Of a stretch of 64,000 nucleotides of DNA, positions 20,983 through 29,231 are shown piece after piece. Source of the stretch: Mycolicibacterium peregrinum (GTDB lineage: Bacteria > Actinomycetota > Actinomycetes > Mycobacteriales > Mycobacteriaceae); contig NZ_LZSY01000104.1 of assembly GCF_001665625.1 (NCBI RefSeq), forward strand, positions 16,767 through 80,766. The letters run 5' to 3'. How positions within the stretch are numbered: the stretch's first letter is position 1; the number at the start of each line of letters is the position of its first letter. The position numbers and the translations under genes were made by a program. The notes beneath the pieces were generated by a model that made no database searches, was not told the origin of the DNA, and saw nothing but the letters and a program-made list of their open reading frames with translations.

Positions 20983-20998
20983 TTCAGTAATTATTGAA
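20983..20998. promoter_or_regulatory. Candidate operator between ABC exporter and MarR-type regulator
   Basis: The AT-rich divergent gap contains TTCA-N8-TGAA (20983-20998), within CTTTCAGTAATTATTGAAG. Placement in the shared promoter region suits a MarR-family site. Short palindrome, judged by eye. Confidence 0.3.
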
Positions 20999-21026
20999 GC
21001 CTTTTCTTGGCGAGGAGGATTCGGCG

Positions 21027-21503
21027 GTGTCAAAGTCCACAGATCTGCAGCAGTCGGCTGAGCAACTCGCCTTGGTGCTCAGCAGTCACGGCATGCAGAA
21101 GATGACCGCCCGCGTGCTCGCCACCCTGCTGTTCAGCGAACAACCCAGCGTCACGATGGCCGAACTGGCCGAGACCCTGCAGGCCAGCGCCGGGGCGATC
21201 TCGGGTTCACTCAAGATGCTCACGTCCGTCGGCCTTGCCGAGCGGGTTCCCGCCCCGGCAAGCCGGCGTGAGCACTTCCGCTTACGCGACGACGCTTGGG
21301 CGGTCCTGTTCACCAGCCAGAACGAGACGATCGCGGCAATGCAGGCCGCCGCGGACACCGGCATCGCCGCCGCTGACCGCACCAGCCCGGCCCATCACCG
21401 ACTGACGCAGATGCGCGATTTCTACACGTTCCTGATGGCCGAACTTCCCGCTGTCCTCGACCGCTGGCAGCACCAGAACGATCAGGGAAGCAAGCCGACC
21501 TGA
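21027..21503 (+). CDS. MarR/GbsR-type transcriptional regulator
   Basis: 158 aa with a winged helix (about 20-95): VTMAELAETLQASAGAISGS, then LKMLTSVGLAERVPAPASRR. A GAGGAGG ribosome-binding site 8 nt before GTG 21027 decides the start against an upstream ATG at 20994. Divergent from an ABC drug-exporter-like operon, so likely its repressor. The 3' end overlaps the convergent TetR gene by 22 bp. Confidence 0.78.
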   Translation: MSKSTDLQQSAEQLALVLSSHGMQKMTARVLATLLFSEQPSVTMAELAETLQASAGAISGSLKMLTSVGLAERVPAPASRREHFRLRDDAWAVLFTSQNETIAAMQAAADTGIAAADRTSPAHHRLTQMRDFYTFLMAELPAVLDRWQHQNDQGSKPT

Positions 21504-22084
21504 CGGTAGACGGCCCGCAGATAGCGGCGCATCTCCTCGGTGTCGGGCGGGTCGGGTTGCAGCACGCGGTAGGTTATCGCACCGACCATCATGTCGATCG
21601 ACACGTCGAAATCGGTTTCGGCAGGCACAGTTCCACACTCGCGTGCGCGCTCAAGTAAGCGAGCGGCGAGCTTGCGGCGCGGCGCGATGTAGCGGTCCCA
21701 GTACACCGCCATGAGCGCCGGATGGCTGACCGCCGATCCGAGAACTCGGGCGACCAGCGCCCGGTAGTGCGGCGTGGTCGTCGTGACGGCGGCGCTTTCT
21801 ATGGCCGCCTCGACGAGTTCGTAGGGCGACTCGACATCGATCTCCTCCGGTGAGGCCCAGCCCACCTCTTCGGCGATCAACGTCTCCATGGCCGCAGCGA
21901 TCAACTCTTCCTTGGTCGACCACCGCCGGTAGATGGTCGGCTTGCCGACACCGGCGCGCTTGGCGATCTGCTCGATGCTGGAACCCTCGACACCACGCTC
22001 GATGAACAGGTCCAGCGCTGCCTGCAGGATCGCGCGATCGGCGCCCGCATCGCGCGGCCGGCCCCGGCCGGGCGGCGTGGTCAT
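21482..22084 (-). CDS. TetR-family transcriptional regulator
   Basis: 200 aa, ATG 22084 overlapping the monooxygenase stop (ATGA). The N-terminal helix-turn-helix (about 12-60) is GADRAILQAALDLFIERGVE then IAKRAGVGKPTIYRRWSTKE. The C-terminal half is the TetR_C_16-like type. Co-transcribed after a FAD monooxygenase, it probably autoregulates the pair through a palindrome upstream of the monooxygenase. Confidence 0.82.
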   Translation of the reverse strand: MTTPPGRGRPRDAGADRAILQAALDLFIERGVEGSSIEQIAKRAGVGKPTIYRRWSTKEELIAAAMETLIAEEVGWASPEEIDVESPYELVEAAIESAAVTTTTPHYRALVARVLGSAVSHPALMAVYWDRYIAPRRKLAARLLERARECGTVPAETDFDVSIDMMVGAITYRVLQPDPPDTEEMRRYLRAVYRQVGLLP

Positions 22085-23592
22085 CGTACCGACCCTGAGC
22101 TCAAAGCTGTTGCCAGCCAACGGTCGAGGCCGGCCTTGTCGGCGGGACTCCCCCGCCAGGCCAGGTGGGCGTCGGGCCTGATCAGCATGGCCTCTGTGCC
22201 GCCGTGGTGCAGCGCCACGACGAATTCGCCTAGGTGAACCCGCAGGAGTTCGAGGTCATGGGGCACGCCGTCGGGCAACAGTAGCGCCCAACGGCCGCCG
22301 AGCTCACTGTGCAACCGGGTGGCGGTGCCGTCCGCGCGCGTGCACTGCCGATCGGCAATGCGATCCCCTGGTCGCGGTTTGTGGCCACCACCGCCGAGCG
22401 GACCTTTCCGATAACTCACCCACAGCTGCGATGTGGTGTACGTCGTCCACCGCTGGATGAACGACAGGCCGAACAGTCGAATGGCCACCTGGTCGCGCAG
22501 GAAGCGGCCCACCCGGTTGCTGGCCACGTTCATCCGGGTCACCGCGCTGGTCCCGCGCAGCACTTCGGTGGCCAGAGGCCTGCGCTCGGCCGCGTACGTG
22601 TCGATCAGTTTGTCGGAGGCGAGCTTTCGTATCACGAGGGCCAGTTTGAACGCCAGATTCTCGGCATCGCCTATACCGGTCAACATGCCCTGCCCGCCGA
22701 ACGGCGCATGGGCGTGCGCGGCGTCCCCGGCGATGAGGATCCGCCCGTTGCGGTATCTGTCGGCGAGTCTGCGGTGAACGGTGAACACCGACAGCCACTC
22801 GGCGTCTCCGACGCTGACACTGCGCCCGGTCCGCTGCGGCACAACGTATTCGATGCGTGCGCGGATCTCGTTGTCGCTCGGCTTTTGGTCCGAGATGGGG
22901 TCGTAGACGAACAAACGCCACAGATCGTCACGACCGCTCGGGTCCGGCATCGGCATCGCGCCCACCAACCCGTCGGGGTGGATCCACCCGGTCGTCCCGC
23001 TGCGGTCCACGTCCCAATCCAGGTGCACGTCGGCCAGCAGGAAACGCTCGGAGAGCTTGACGCCGGGAAACCCGATGGCCGCCTGTTGCCTCGTCACGCT
23101 GGAGGTGCCGTCGCATCCGACGAGCCACTTCGCGCGGACGCGTTCACCATCTGACAGTTCGGCGACGACGGCGTCGCCGTCCTCTCGCGCGGCGATCAAA
23201 CCCCGGCCCCATTCCGGTTCGACGCCGAGCTCGGCCAGTCGGGCCCGCAGCGCCGCTTCGACCTTGGCCTGCGACACCACCATGGGCGGTGCGGCGGTCC
23301 GCATGCCGGGGTCGCCGAACTCCAGGGTCATCACGGGACGGTCGCCGAGATAGGTGGTGATGCGCATCGCGCGTAACGACTCGCTGGGCAGCGTTCCCAG
23401 CGCGCCGATGCGGCCCAGCACTTCCGAGCCGCGCGCGTGCAGGAAGTTGGCCCGCGATGTGATCGCCGGCCCCTGCGCGCGGTCGACGACGCGGACTGAG
23501 ATGCCATGTAGGCGCAACGAGCAGGCCAACGTCAGCCCCGTAGGGCCGGCGCCGACCACGATCACATCGGGGTTCTCATCCGAGAAGGACAC
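22081..23592 (-). CDS. FAD-dependent aromatic hydroxylase/monooxygenase
   Basis: 503-aa group A flavoprotein monooxygenase (PheA/UbiH-like). FAD motif VVGAGPTGLTLACSLRLHGI at the N-terminus, DG motif WLVGCDGTSSVTR, and GD motif ILIAGDAAHAHAPFGGQGM. The ~100-residue C-terminal thioredoxin-like tail (RALLLPDG..., HLAWRG) resembles rifampicin- and tetracycline-type monooxygenases as well as phenol hydroxylases, so the substrate may be an aromatic compound or drug. GTG start. A TetR gene follows with ATGA overlap. Confidence 0.82.
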   Translation of the reverse strand: MSFSDENPDVIVVGAGPTGLTLACSLRLHGISVRVVDRAQGPAITSRANFLHARGSEVLGRIGALGTLPSESLRAMRITTYLGDRPVMTLEFGDPGMRTAAPPMVVSQAKVEAALRARLAELGVEPEWGRGLIAAREDGDAVVAELSDGERVRAKWLVGCDGTSSVTRQQAAIGFPGVKLSERFLLADVHLDWDVDRSGTTGWIHPDGLVGAMPMPDPSGRDDLWRLFVYDPISDQKPSDNEIRARIEYVVPQRTGRSVSVGDAEWLSVFTVHRRLADRYRNGRILIAGDAAHAHAPFGGQGMLTGIGDAENLAFKLALVIRKLASDKLIDTYAAERRPLATEVLRGTSAVTRMNVASNRVGRFLRDQVAIRLFGLSFIQRWTTYTTSQLWVSYRKGPLGGGGHKPRPGDRIADRQCTRADGTATRLHSELGGRWALLLPDGVPHDLELLRVHLGEFVVALHHGGTEAMLIRPDAHLAWRGSPADKAGLDRWLATALSSGSVR

Positions 23593-23601
23593 AAGAATAT
23601 A

Positions 23602-23617
23602 GTAACGATACCGTTCC
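23602..23617. promoter_or_regulatory. Candidate TetR operator upstream of the FAD monooxygenase
   Basis: A palindrome with AACG-N4-CGTT arms inside GTAACGATACCGTTCC, 10 bp upstream of the monooxygenase GTG, in the divergent gap shared with the MOSC gene. Position and symmetry fit autoregulation by the co-transcribed TetR protein. Confidence 0.4.
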
Positions 23618-23668
23618 GTAATTTAAAGAGCAGCCCGCCATGCCGCTCGGCCCGGCTATCTTCGGTCC

Positions 23669-24493
23669 ATGAGCGCCGATGCAGCTGAGCACATGCGGGT
23701 CGAGAGCCTGTACCGGTATCCGATCAAGTCAATGCTCGGGGAGAGCGTGGAAACGTTGTCCGTCAACGCCGGCGGAGCAGAGGGTGACCGAAAGTTCGCA
23801 CTCATCGACGAATCCAGCGGCCGGGTGGCGAGCGCGAAGCAGGCCCGGCTATGGCGGACCCTCCTGTCGTGCGGCGCTGTCACCGAACAGCGGCGCGTAC
23901 GCATCCACCTACCGGACGGCAGCACGACGACGACCGACGAGGACGGTGTCGACGACGTGTTGTCACAGTTCGTGGGGCGGTCGGTCCGACTGATCGACAG
24001 CAGGCCCGCCGGCGCTTCCATCGAGCGCGCAGACCCCGATCAAGTGCTCGACAAAGGCGTCGACGCAGAGGTCGACGCTCCGATCCTGGAGCTGGGTCTG
24101 GCAACCCCGGGAGACTCCTTCACCGATCTGGCTCCTGTGCATGCCGTCACCACCGCGACCCTCGAGCGCATCGGCGTCGAGGCCGCGCGCTACCGGCCCA
24201 ATCTGGTGATCGCCACGCCACCCGGTTTTCCCGCATACGCCGAGAACGAGTGGACCGATCAGATCCTCACCGTGGGCGGAGTGCGGCTACGGGCCATGGG
24301 ACCAACTCCCCGCTGCGTCATTCCGACCCTCGAGCACGGTGCTCTGCCCCGGGCGCCACACGCGCTCCGGACTCCCGCAGCCGAGAATCGGGTCGACGCC
24401 TTCGGCCTCGGCCTTCTGCCGTGCGCCGGCACGTACCTTCAGGTGCTCACCGCAGGCACCCTGCAGATCGGCGACCCGGTCTCACTCGACTGA
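23669..24493 (+). CDS. MOSC-domain protein (possible molybdenum-cofactor-linked oxidoreductase)
   Basis: 274 aa. N-terminal MOSC beta-barrel (about 9-100, VESLYRYPIKSMLGESVETL) and C-terminal MOSC domain (about 115-270). The conserved cysteine is in TPRCVIPTLEHG, near residue 216. MOSC proteins bind molybdenum cofactor or carry sulfur; the YPIKS start is like mARC/YiiM relatives. It is divergent from the FAD monooxygenase with the TetR operator between. The partner is not evident. Confidence 0.78.
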   Translation: MSADAAEHMRVESLYRYPIKSMLGESVETLSVNAGGAEGDRKFALIDESSGRVASAKQARLWRTLLSCGAVTEQRRVRIHLPDGSTTTTDEDGVDDVLSQFVGRSVRLIDSRPAGASIERADPDQVLDKGVDAEVDAPILELGLATPGDSFTDLAPVHAVTTATLERIGVEAARYRPNLVIATPPGFPAYAENEWTDQILTVGGVRLRAMGPTPRCVIPTLEHGALPRAPHALRTPAAENRVDAFGLGLLPCAGTYLQVLTAGTLQIGDPVSLD

Positions 24494-24577
24494 CCCACCT
24501 CCCACGGTGATGCGTGTGGTTCCGTGCCGAGACCGCACAGCAGACCACCAGCACCCTTGCCAAAGGTTCCGACCAAT

Positions 24578-24595
24578 TACTAGGATATCCAAGTA
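24578..24595. promoter_or_regulatory. 18-bp near-perfect palindrome upstream of mmsA
   Basis: TACT-A-GGATATCC-A-AGTA is symmetric at all but the two A positions. It lies 53 bp before the mmsA ATG in the only gap ahead of the valine-degradation operon. The size and symmetry fit a TetR-type operator sensing an acyl-CoA intermediate; no matching regulator gene is adjacent. Confidence 0.5.
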
Positions 24596-24648
24596 TCTCG
24601 GGTGAGCCCCGAGTTGCCACCACTGCGCACAATCCTGGACGGAATGTC

Positions 24649-26169
24649 ATGACTACACAGATTCCCCACTTCATCAACGGCCAGCGCACCACCGCCGGGT
24701 CGACCCGTACCGCCGATGTGCTCAATCCCAGCACCGGCGAGGTGCAGGCACAGGTGGTCCTGGCGTCGGCCGCCGATGTCGACGCCGCCGTCGCCGGTGC
24801 CGTCGAGGCCCAGAAAGAATGGGCCGCCTACAACCCGCAGCGCCGCGCCCGGGTGTTGATGAAGTTCATCGAACTGGTGCACCAGAATGCCGACGAGTTG
24901 GCCGAGATGCTGTCCCTGGAGCACGGCAAGACCGTCGCGGACTCACACGGCGACATCCAGCGCGGCCTTGAGGTCATCGAGTTCTCGGTCGGCATCCCCC
25001 ACCTGCTCAAGGGCGAGTTCACCGAGGGCGCGGGCACCGGCATCGATGTGTACTCGATCCGCCAGCCCCTGGGCGTGGTCGCGGGCATCACCCCGTTCAA
25101 CTTCCCGGCGATGATCCCGCTGTGGAAGGCCGGCCCGGCGCTGGCATGCGGAAATGCGTTCGTGCTCAAGCCTTCCGAGCGTGACCCCTCGGTGCCGCTG
25201 CGGCTGGCCGAGCTGTTCATCGAGGCGGGTCTGCCCGCCGGTGTGTTCCAGGTGGTGCAGGGCGACAAGGAAGCCGTCGACGCCATCCTCGAGCACCCCG
25301 AGATCAAGGCCGTCGGCTTCGTCGGCAGCTCTGACATCGCGCAGTACATCTATTCGGGCGCGGCCGCCCACGGCAAGCGGGCCCAGTGCTTCGGCGGTGC
25401 GAAGAACCACATGATCGTGATGCCCGACGCCGATCTGGACCAGGCCGTCGACGCATTGATCGGCGCCGGTTACGGCAGCGCCGGCGAGCGCTGCATGGCC
25501 ATCAGCGTCGCAGTGCCGGTCGGTGAAGAGACCGCGAACCGCCTGCGCGCCAGGCTCGTCGAGCGGGTCAACCAGCTACGGGTCGGGCACAGCCTCGATC
25601 CCAAGGCCGACTACGGGCCACTGGTCACCGGCGCCGCGCTGGAGCGGGTGCGCGACTACATCGGCCAGGGCGTCGAGGCCGGTGCCGAACTCGTGGTCGA
25701 CGGCCGCGAACGGGCCAGCAGCGAGCTGACTTTCGGTGACGCGAGCCTGGAGAAGGGCTACTTCATCGGCCCCACCCTGTTCGACAACGTCACCACCGAC
25801 ATGTCGATCTACACCGACGAGATCTTCGGCCCGGTGTTGTGCATCGTCCGGGCGCATGACTACGAAGAGGCGCTGAAGCTGCCGTCGGAGCACGAGTACG
25901 GCAACGGCGTGGCGATCTTCACCCGCGACGGCGATGCCGCCCGCGATTTCGTCTCACGCGTGCAGGTCGGCATGGTGGGCGTCAACGTGCCGATCCCGGT
26001 TCCGGTGGCCTACCACACCTTCGGCGGCTGGAAGCGTTCCGGTTTCGGCGATCTCAACCAGCACGGGCCGCATTCGATCCTGTTCTACACCAAGACCAAG
26101 ACCGTCACCGAGCGGTGGCCGTCGGGCATCAAGGATGGCGCCGAGTTCGTCATCCCGACCATGAAGTAG
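24649..26169 (+). CDS. mmsA: CoA-acylating methylmalonate-semialdehyde dehydrogenase
   Basis: Oxidises methylmalonate or malonate semialdehyde to propionyl-CoA or acetyl-CoA at the end of valine (and thymine) breakdown. 506-aa aldehyde-dehydrogenase fold. Catalytic Cys282 lies in GYGSAGERCMAISVAV, and GVVAGITPFNFPAMIPLWKA is typical of MmsA. The usual ALDH Glu is replaced in this subfamily, matching CoA dependence. ATG 24649 was chosen because the upstream frame runs through the palindrome. First gene of mmsA-acyl-CoA dehydrogenase-mmsB, the order of Rv0753c-Rv0752c-Rv0751c. Confidence 0.94.
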   Translation: MTTQIPHFINGQRTTAGSTRTADVLNPSTGEVQAQVVLASAADVDAAVAGAVEAQKEWAAYNPQRRARVLMKFIELVHQNADELAEMLSLEHGKTVADSHGDIQRGLEVIEFSVGIPHLLKGEFTEGAGTGIDVYSIRQPLGVVAGITPFNFPAMIPLWKAGPALACGNAFVLKPSERDPSVPLRLAELFIEAGLPAGVFQVVQGDKEAVDAILEHPEIKAVGFVGSSDIAQYIYSGAAAHGKRAQCFGGAKNHMIVMPDADLDQAVDALIGAGYGSAGERCMAISVAVPVGEETANRLRARLVERVNQLRVGHSLDPKADYGPLVTGAALERVRDYIGQGVEAGAELVVDGRERASSELTFGDASLEKGYFIGPTLFDNVTTDMSIYTDEIFGPVLCIVRAHDYEEALKLPSEHEYGNGVAIFTRDGDAARDFVSRVQVGMVGVNVPIPVPVAYHTFGGWKRSGFGDLNQHGPHSILFYTKTKTVTERWPSGIKDGAEFVIPTMK

Positions 26170-26176
26170 CCAACCC

Positions 26177-27346
26177 GTGAATCTGAACGACCCGTACAGC
26201 CTGAGCGAGGACGACCGTGTCATCACCGACACGGCGGCCGCGTTCGCCGAAAAGCGCATCGCGCCATACGCGTTGGAATGGGATGAGACCCATCACTTCC
26301 CCACCGACGTATTGCGCGAGGCGGCCGAACTCGGCATGGGCGCCATCTACTGCGGCGAGGACGCCGGCGGCAGCGGGCTGCGTCGCCTGGATGCGGTACG
26401 CATCTTCGAGCAGCTCGCAGTCGCCGACCCCACCCTGGCGGCGTTCCTGTCCATCCACAACATGTGCGCGTGGATGGTCGACAGTTTCGGCACCGAGGAG
26501 CAACGCAAGACCTGGGTGCCCAGGCTGGCGTCGATGGAGGCCATCGCCAGTTACTGCCTGACCGAACCGGGTGCCGGCTCGGACGCGGCCGCGCTGCGGA
26601 CGCGGGCCGTGCGCGACGGTGACGACTATGTGCTGGACGGGGTCAAGCAGTTCATCTCGGGGGCCGGCAGCTCGGATGTATATGTGGTGATGGCCCGGAC
26701 GGGAGCGGACGGCCCGAAGGGCATCTCCGCGTTCGTCGTCGAAAAGGACGCGCCCGGGCTGAGCTTCGGCGCACAGGAACAGAAGATGGGCTGGAACGCC
26801 CAGCCCACCGCACAGGTGATCTTCGAGGGGGTCCGGGTTCCGGCCGACGCATTGCTCGGCGGCACCGAGGGCACCGGGTTCGGCATCGCGATGAACGGGC
26901 TCAACGGCGGGCGGATCAACATCGCCGCCTGCTCACTGGGCGGAGCACAGGCCGCCTACGACAAGGCGCTGAGCTACCTGGCCGACCGGCAGGCGTTCGG
27001 CGGGGCCCTGCTCGACGAGCCGACCATCCGGTTCACCCTCGCCGACATGGCCATGGGTTTGGAAACATCACGAAACATGTTGTGGCGGGCTGCGTCTGCC
27101 CTGGATGCAAACCACCCCGACAAGGTGACGTTGTGCGCCATGGCCAAGCTGTATGTCACCGACACCTGCTACGAGGTGGCGGATCAGGCGCTGCAGTTGC
27201 ACGGCGGCTACGGCTATCTGCGTGAGTACGGTCTGGAGAAAATCGTCCGGGATCTGCGGGTGCACCGCATCCTTGAGGGCACCAACGAAATCATGCGCGT
27301 GGTCATCGGTCGCTCGGAATCGAGCCGCGCCCGCAACTCTGCATAG
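26177..27346 (+). CDS. Acyl-CoA dehydrogenase, probable isobutyryl-CoA dehydrogenase (FadE9-like)
   Basis: FAD-dependent dehydrogenase, 389 aa, GTG start 7 bp past mmsA. Signatures CLTEPGAGSDAAALRT (FAD and substrate binding), GGRINIAACSLGGAQAAYDK and QLHGGYGYLREYGLEKIVRD are clear, with Glu in LEGTNEIMRVVIGR near the C-terminus. Position between mmsA and mmsB points to isobutyryl-CoA in valine degradation, as for fadE9 in Mtb. Confidence 0.92.
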   Translation: MNLNDPYSLSEDDRVITDTAAAFAEKRIAPYALEWDETHHFPTDVLREAAELGMGAIYCGEDAGGSGLRRLDAVRIFEQLAVADPTLAAFLSIHNMCAWMVDSFGTEEQRKTWVPRLASMEAIASYCLTEPGAGSDAAALRTRAVRDGDDYVLDGVKQFISGAGSSDVYVVMARTGADGPKGISAFVVEKDAPGLSFGAQEQKMGWNAQPTAQVIFEGVRVPADALLGGTEGTGFGIAMNGLNGGRINIAACSLGGAQAAYDKALSYLADRQAFGGALLDEPTIRFTLADMAMGLETSRNMLWRAASALDANHPDKVTLCAMAKLYVTDTCYEVADQALQLHGGYGYLREYGLEKIVRDLRVHRILEGTNEIMRVVIGRSESSRARNSA

Positions 27347-27355
27347 GAGACGTAC

Positions 27356-28228
27356 GTGAGCACGATCGCGTTCTTGGGGCTGGGCAACATGGGCGGGCCG
27401 ATGGCCGCCAACCTGGTCACCGCCGGGCACACCGTGCACGGTTTCGACCCGGTGCCTGCCGCGCAGGAGTCGGCAAAGACCAACGGCGTCAACGTGTTCG
27501 CCACCGGCGCCGAGGCAGTGAGCGGTGCAGACGTGGTGATCACCATGCTGCCCAACGGGGCGTTGGTGAAGAGCTGCTACGCCGAGGTGCTGCCCGCCGC
27601 CGCCGACGGAGCCCTGTTCATCGACAGCTCCACGATCTCCGTCGACGACGCCCGCGAGGTGCACAAGGTTGCCCTCGAGCACGGCTTCGCCCAGCTCGAC
27701 GCCCCGGTCTCCGGCGGGGTCAAGGGCGCGGTGGCGGGCACGCTCGCGTTCATGGTCGGCGGTACCGATGAAGCAGTTCATGCCGCGCGGCCTGTGCTGG
27801 AACCCATGGCGGGCAAGATCATCCATTGCGGTGCCGCCGGCGCCGGCCAGGCCGCCAAGGTGTGCAACAACATGGTGCTGGCGGTGCAGCAGATCGCCGT
27901 CGGAGAGGCATTCGTCCTGGCCGAGAAGCTCGGTCTGGACAAACAGGCACTGTTCGACGTGATCACCGGTGCGACCGGCAACTGCTGGGCCGTTCACACG
28001 AATTGCCCGGTGCCCGGGCCGGTTCCGACCTCCCCGGCCAACAATGATTTCAAGCCGGGGTTCGCGACGGCACTGATGAACAAGGATCTCGGACTGGCGA
28101 TGGCGGCCGTGGAATCCACGGGGTCATCGGCACCGCTGGGCACGCATGCGGCGGAGATCTACGCGAAATTCGCTGAGTCGAATGCCGACAAGGACTTCAG
28201 CGCCGTGATCGAGACGCTCCGCACCTGA
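27356..28228 (+). CDS. mmsB: 3-hydroxyisobutyrate dehydrogenase
   Basis: NAD-dependent oxidation of 3-hydroxyisobutyrate to methylmalonate semialdehyde, the substrate of MmsA. 290 aa: dinucleotide motif FLGLGNMGGPMAANL at the N-terminus, substrate motif DAPVSGGVKGA, and catalytic Lys in GAGQAAKVCNNM near residue 170. GTG start 9 bp past the acyl-CoA dehydrogenase. Last gene of the operon; a strong palindrome follows before the convergent DUF559 gene. Confidence 0.94.
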   Translation: MSTIAFLGLGNMGGPMAANLVTAGHTVHGFDPVPAAQESAKTNGVNVFATGAEAVSGADVVITMLPNGALVKSCYAEVLPAAADGALFIDSSTISVDDAREVHKVALEHGFAQLDAPVSGGVKGAVAGTLAFMVGGTDEAVHAARPVLEPMAGKIIHCGAAGAGQAAKVCNNMVLAVQQIAVGEAFVLAEKLGLDKQALFDVITGATGNCWAVHTNCPVPGPVPTSPANNDFKPGFATALMNKDLGLAMAAVESTGSSAPLGTHAAEIYAKFAESNADKDFSAVIETLRT

Positions 28229-28240
28229 TTCGTAGCCCGC

Positions 28241-28294
28241 GTTCGTAACGCGGTGGCGGTGAAATTCGCGTTTCGCCGCCATCCGGTTACGAAC
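28241..28294. repeat. Palindromic repeat copy A (hairpin, 19-nt arms, 16-nt loop)
   Basis: Arms 28241-28259 and 28276-28294 pair at 16 of 19 positions, with GTTCGTAAC/GTTACGAAC at the outside and GGCGG/CCGCC at the inside. A near-identical copy with the same loop size lies at 29161-29214 on the other side of the DUF559 gene. This copy sits between convergent stops, so it may also terminate both transcripts. Confidence 0.85.
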
Positions 28295-29123
28295 GTGAGG
28301 CCCACGCCTTGGCAAGCTTGCCGAGAAGATTGGCCTCGCCGTCGCGGCACGTGACTCGAATGACGATCCAACCCATTTCGATCATTGCGTCGAAGCGGGC
28401 GACGTCCCTCCGGAGGACATCGGGATCGGTGTGGTGCTGCCCCTCATATTCCATGGCGATCTTCAGCTCGGGCCAGGCCATGTCTACCTCTCCGATCAAC
28501 GCGCCGTACTCGTTGTAGATCGGGTGCTGTGTCTGCGGTGGCGGATACCCTGCCCGAACGACCAACAGCCGCAGCCAGGTTTCCTGCGGAGACTCCGAGC
28601 CGGGATCGACCAGGGCGATGCTCGCGCGCGCCTGTTTCATGCCCTTGCGGCCGGCGTGCCGCTGCGCGGCTGTTTCGATTTCGGCGACGTTCAGGCGGGC
28701 AGCACGAGCCAGCGCGTCGATCGCTGCCACCGCGGTGTCCTCGGGCAGCCGGCGGGCCAGATCGACTGCGGTGCGAGCGGGAGTGGTCAGCCCTATGTCG
28801 CCGATCTGACAGATTTCGTCGTCGTCGATCGTGTCGGCCCACGCGACGACACCCGGGGACCGTCTCCGATTGGTGTCGATGATGTTGGCGGGTAACGCCG
28901 GATCAATCCAGCGCGCGCCGAGTAACGCCGACGCGGAGTAGCCGGCCAGCACACCGTGCCCCCGCGACCGGAGCCAGCAGGCTTTGGCTCGCAGGACTGC
29001 GGTGGGCCGGGTTCCGCGCGGGACATAGATGTCCTTGTGTACCGCGACGAACCGGGCACGGAGATCGTGGCGTGTCAGCCTGCCGGCCGCGACGGCCTCG
29101 CTGCCGATGAACGGCTCCACCAT
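28287..29123 (-). CDS. DUF559/Vsr-like endonuclease-fold protein with AbiEi-like N-terminus
   Basis: 278 aa. The N-terminal ~100 residues (AAGRLTRHDLRARFVAVHKD, then YVPRG) resemble the helix-turn-helix/AbiEi-type domain found in many mycobacterial DUF559 proteins. The C-terminal ~100 residues look like a PD-(D/E)xK nuclease: Glu in SPQETWLR, Asp in LIGEVDMAWP, Glu in IAMEYEGQHH, then RDVARFDAMIEMGWIVIRVT. Whether it cuts DNA is unproven. It is flanked on both sides by the same palindromic repeat, and its last 8 bp lie within copy A. Confidence 0.72.
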   Translation of the reverse strand: MVEPFIGSEAVAAGRLTRHDLRARFVAVHKDIYVPRGTRPTAVLRAKACWLRSRGHGVLAGYSASALLGARWIDPALPANIIDTNRRRSPGVVAWADTIDDDEICQIGDIGLTTPARTAVDLARRLPEDTAVAAIDALARAARLNVAEIETAAQRHAGRKGMKQARASIALVDPGSESPQETWLRLLVVRAGYPPPQTQHPIYNEYGALIGEVDMAWPELKIAMEYEGQHHTDPDVLRRDVARFDAMIEMGWIVIRVTCRDGEANLLGKLAKAWASRS

Positions 29124-29160
29124 GCGGGAGAAGTGTGCCCGCAGCCACCGACAGCCTCGC

Positions 29161-29214
29161 GCTTGTAACCGGGTGGCGGTGAAATTCGTGTTTGGCCGCC
29201 ACCCGGTTACGAAC
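29161..29214. repeat. Palindromic repeat copy B (hairpin, 19-nt arms, 16-nt loop)
   Basis: Arms 29161-29179 and 29196-29214 pair at 17 of 19 positions; TAACCGGGTGGCGG pairs perfectly with CCGCCACCCGGTTA. It matches copy A at 28241-28294 almost base for base, including the loop TGAAATTCG(T/C)GTTT. It sits 37 bp upstream of the DUF559 start and 17 bp past the HAD gene stop. Confidence 0.85.
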
Positions 29215-29231
29215 GCGGACGGCGCGAAAAC

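Noticed and set aside
28241..29214. Transposon with the two palindromes as terminal repeats
   Set aside because: The copies are each self-palindromic and in direct orientation, there is no transposase, and no flanking target-site duplication is visible. A REP-like relation is more economical.
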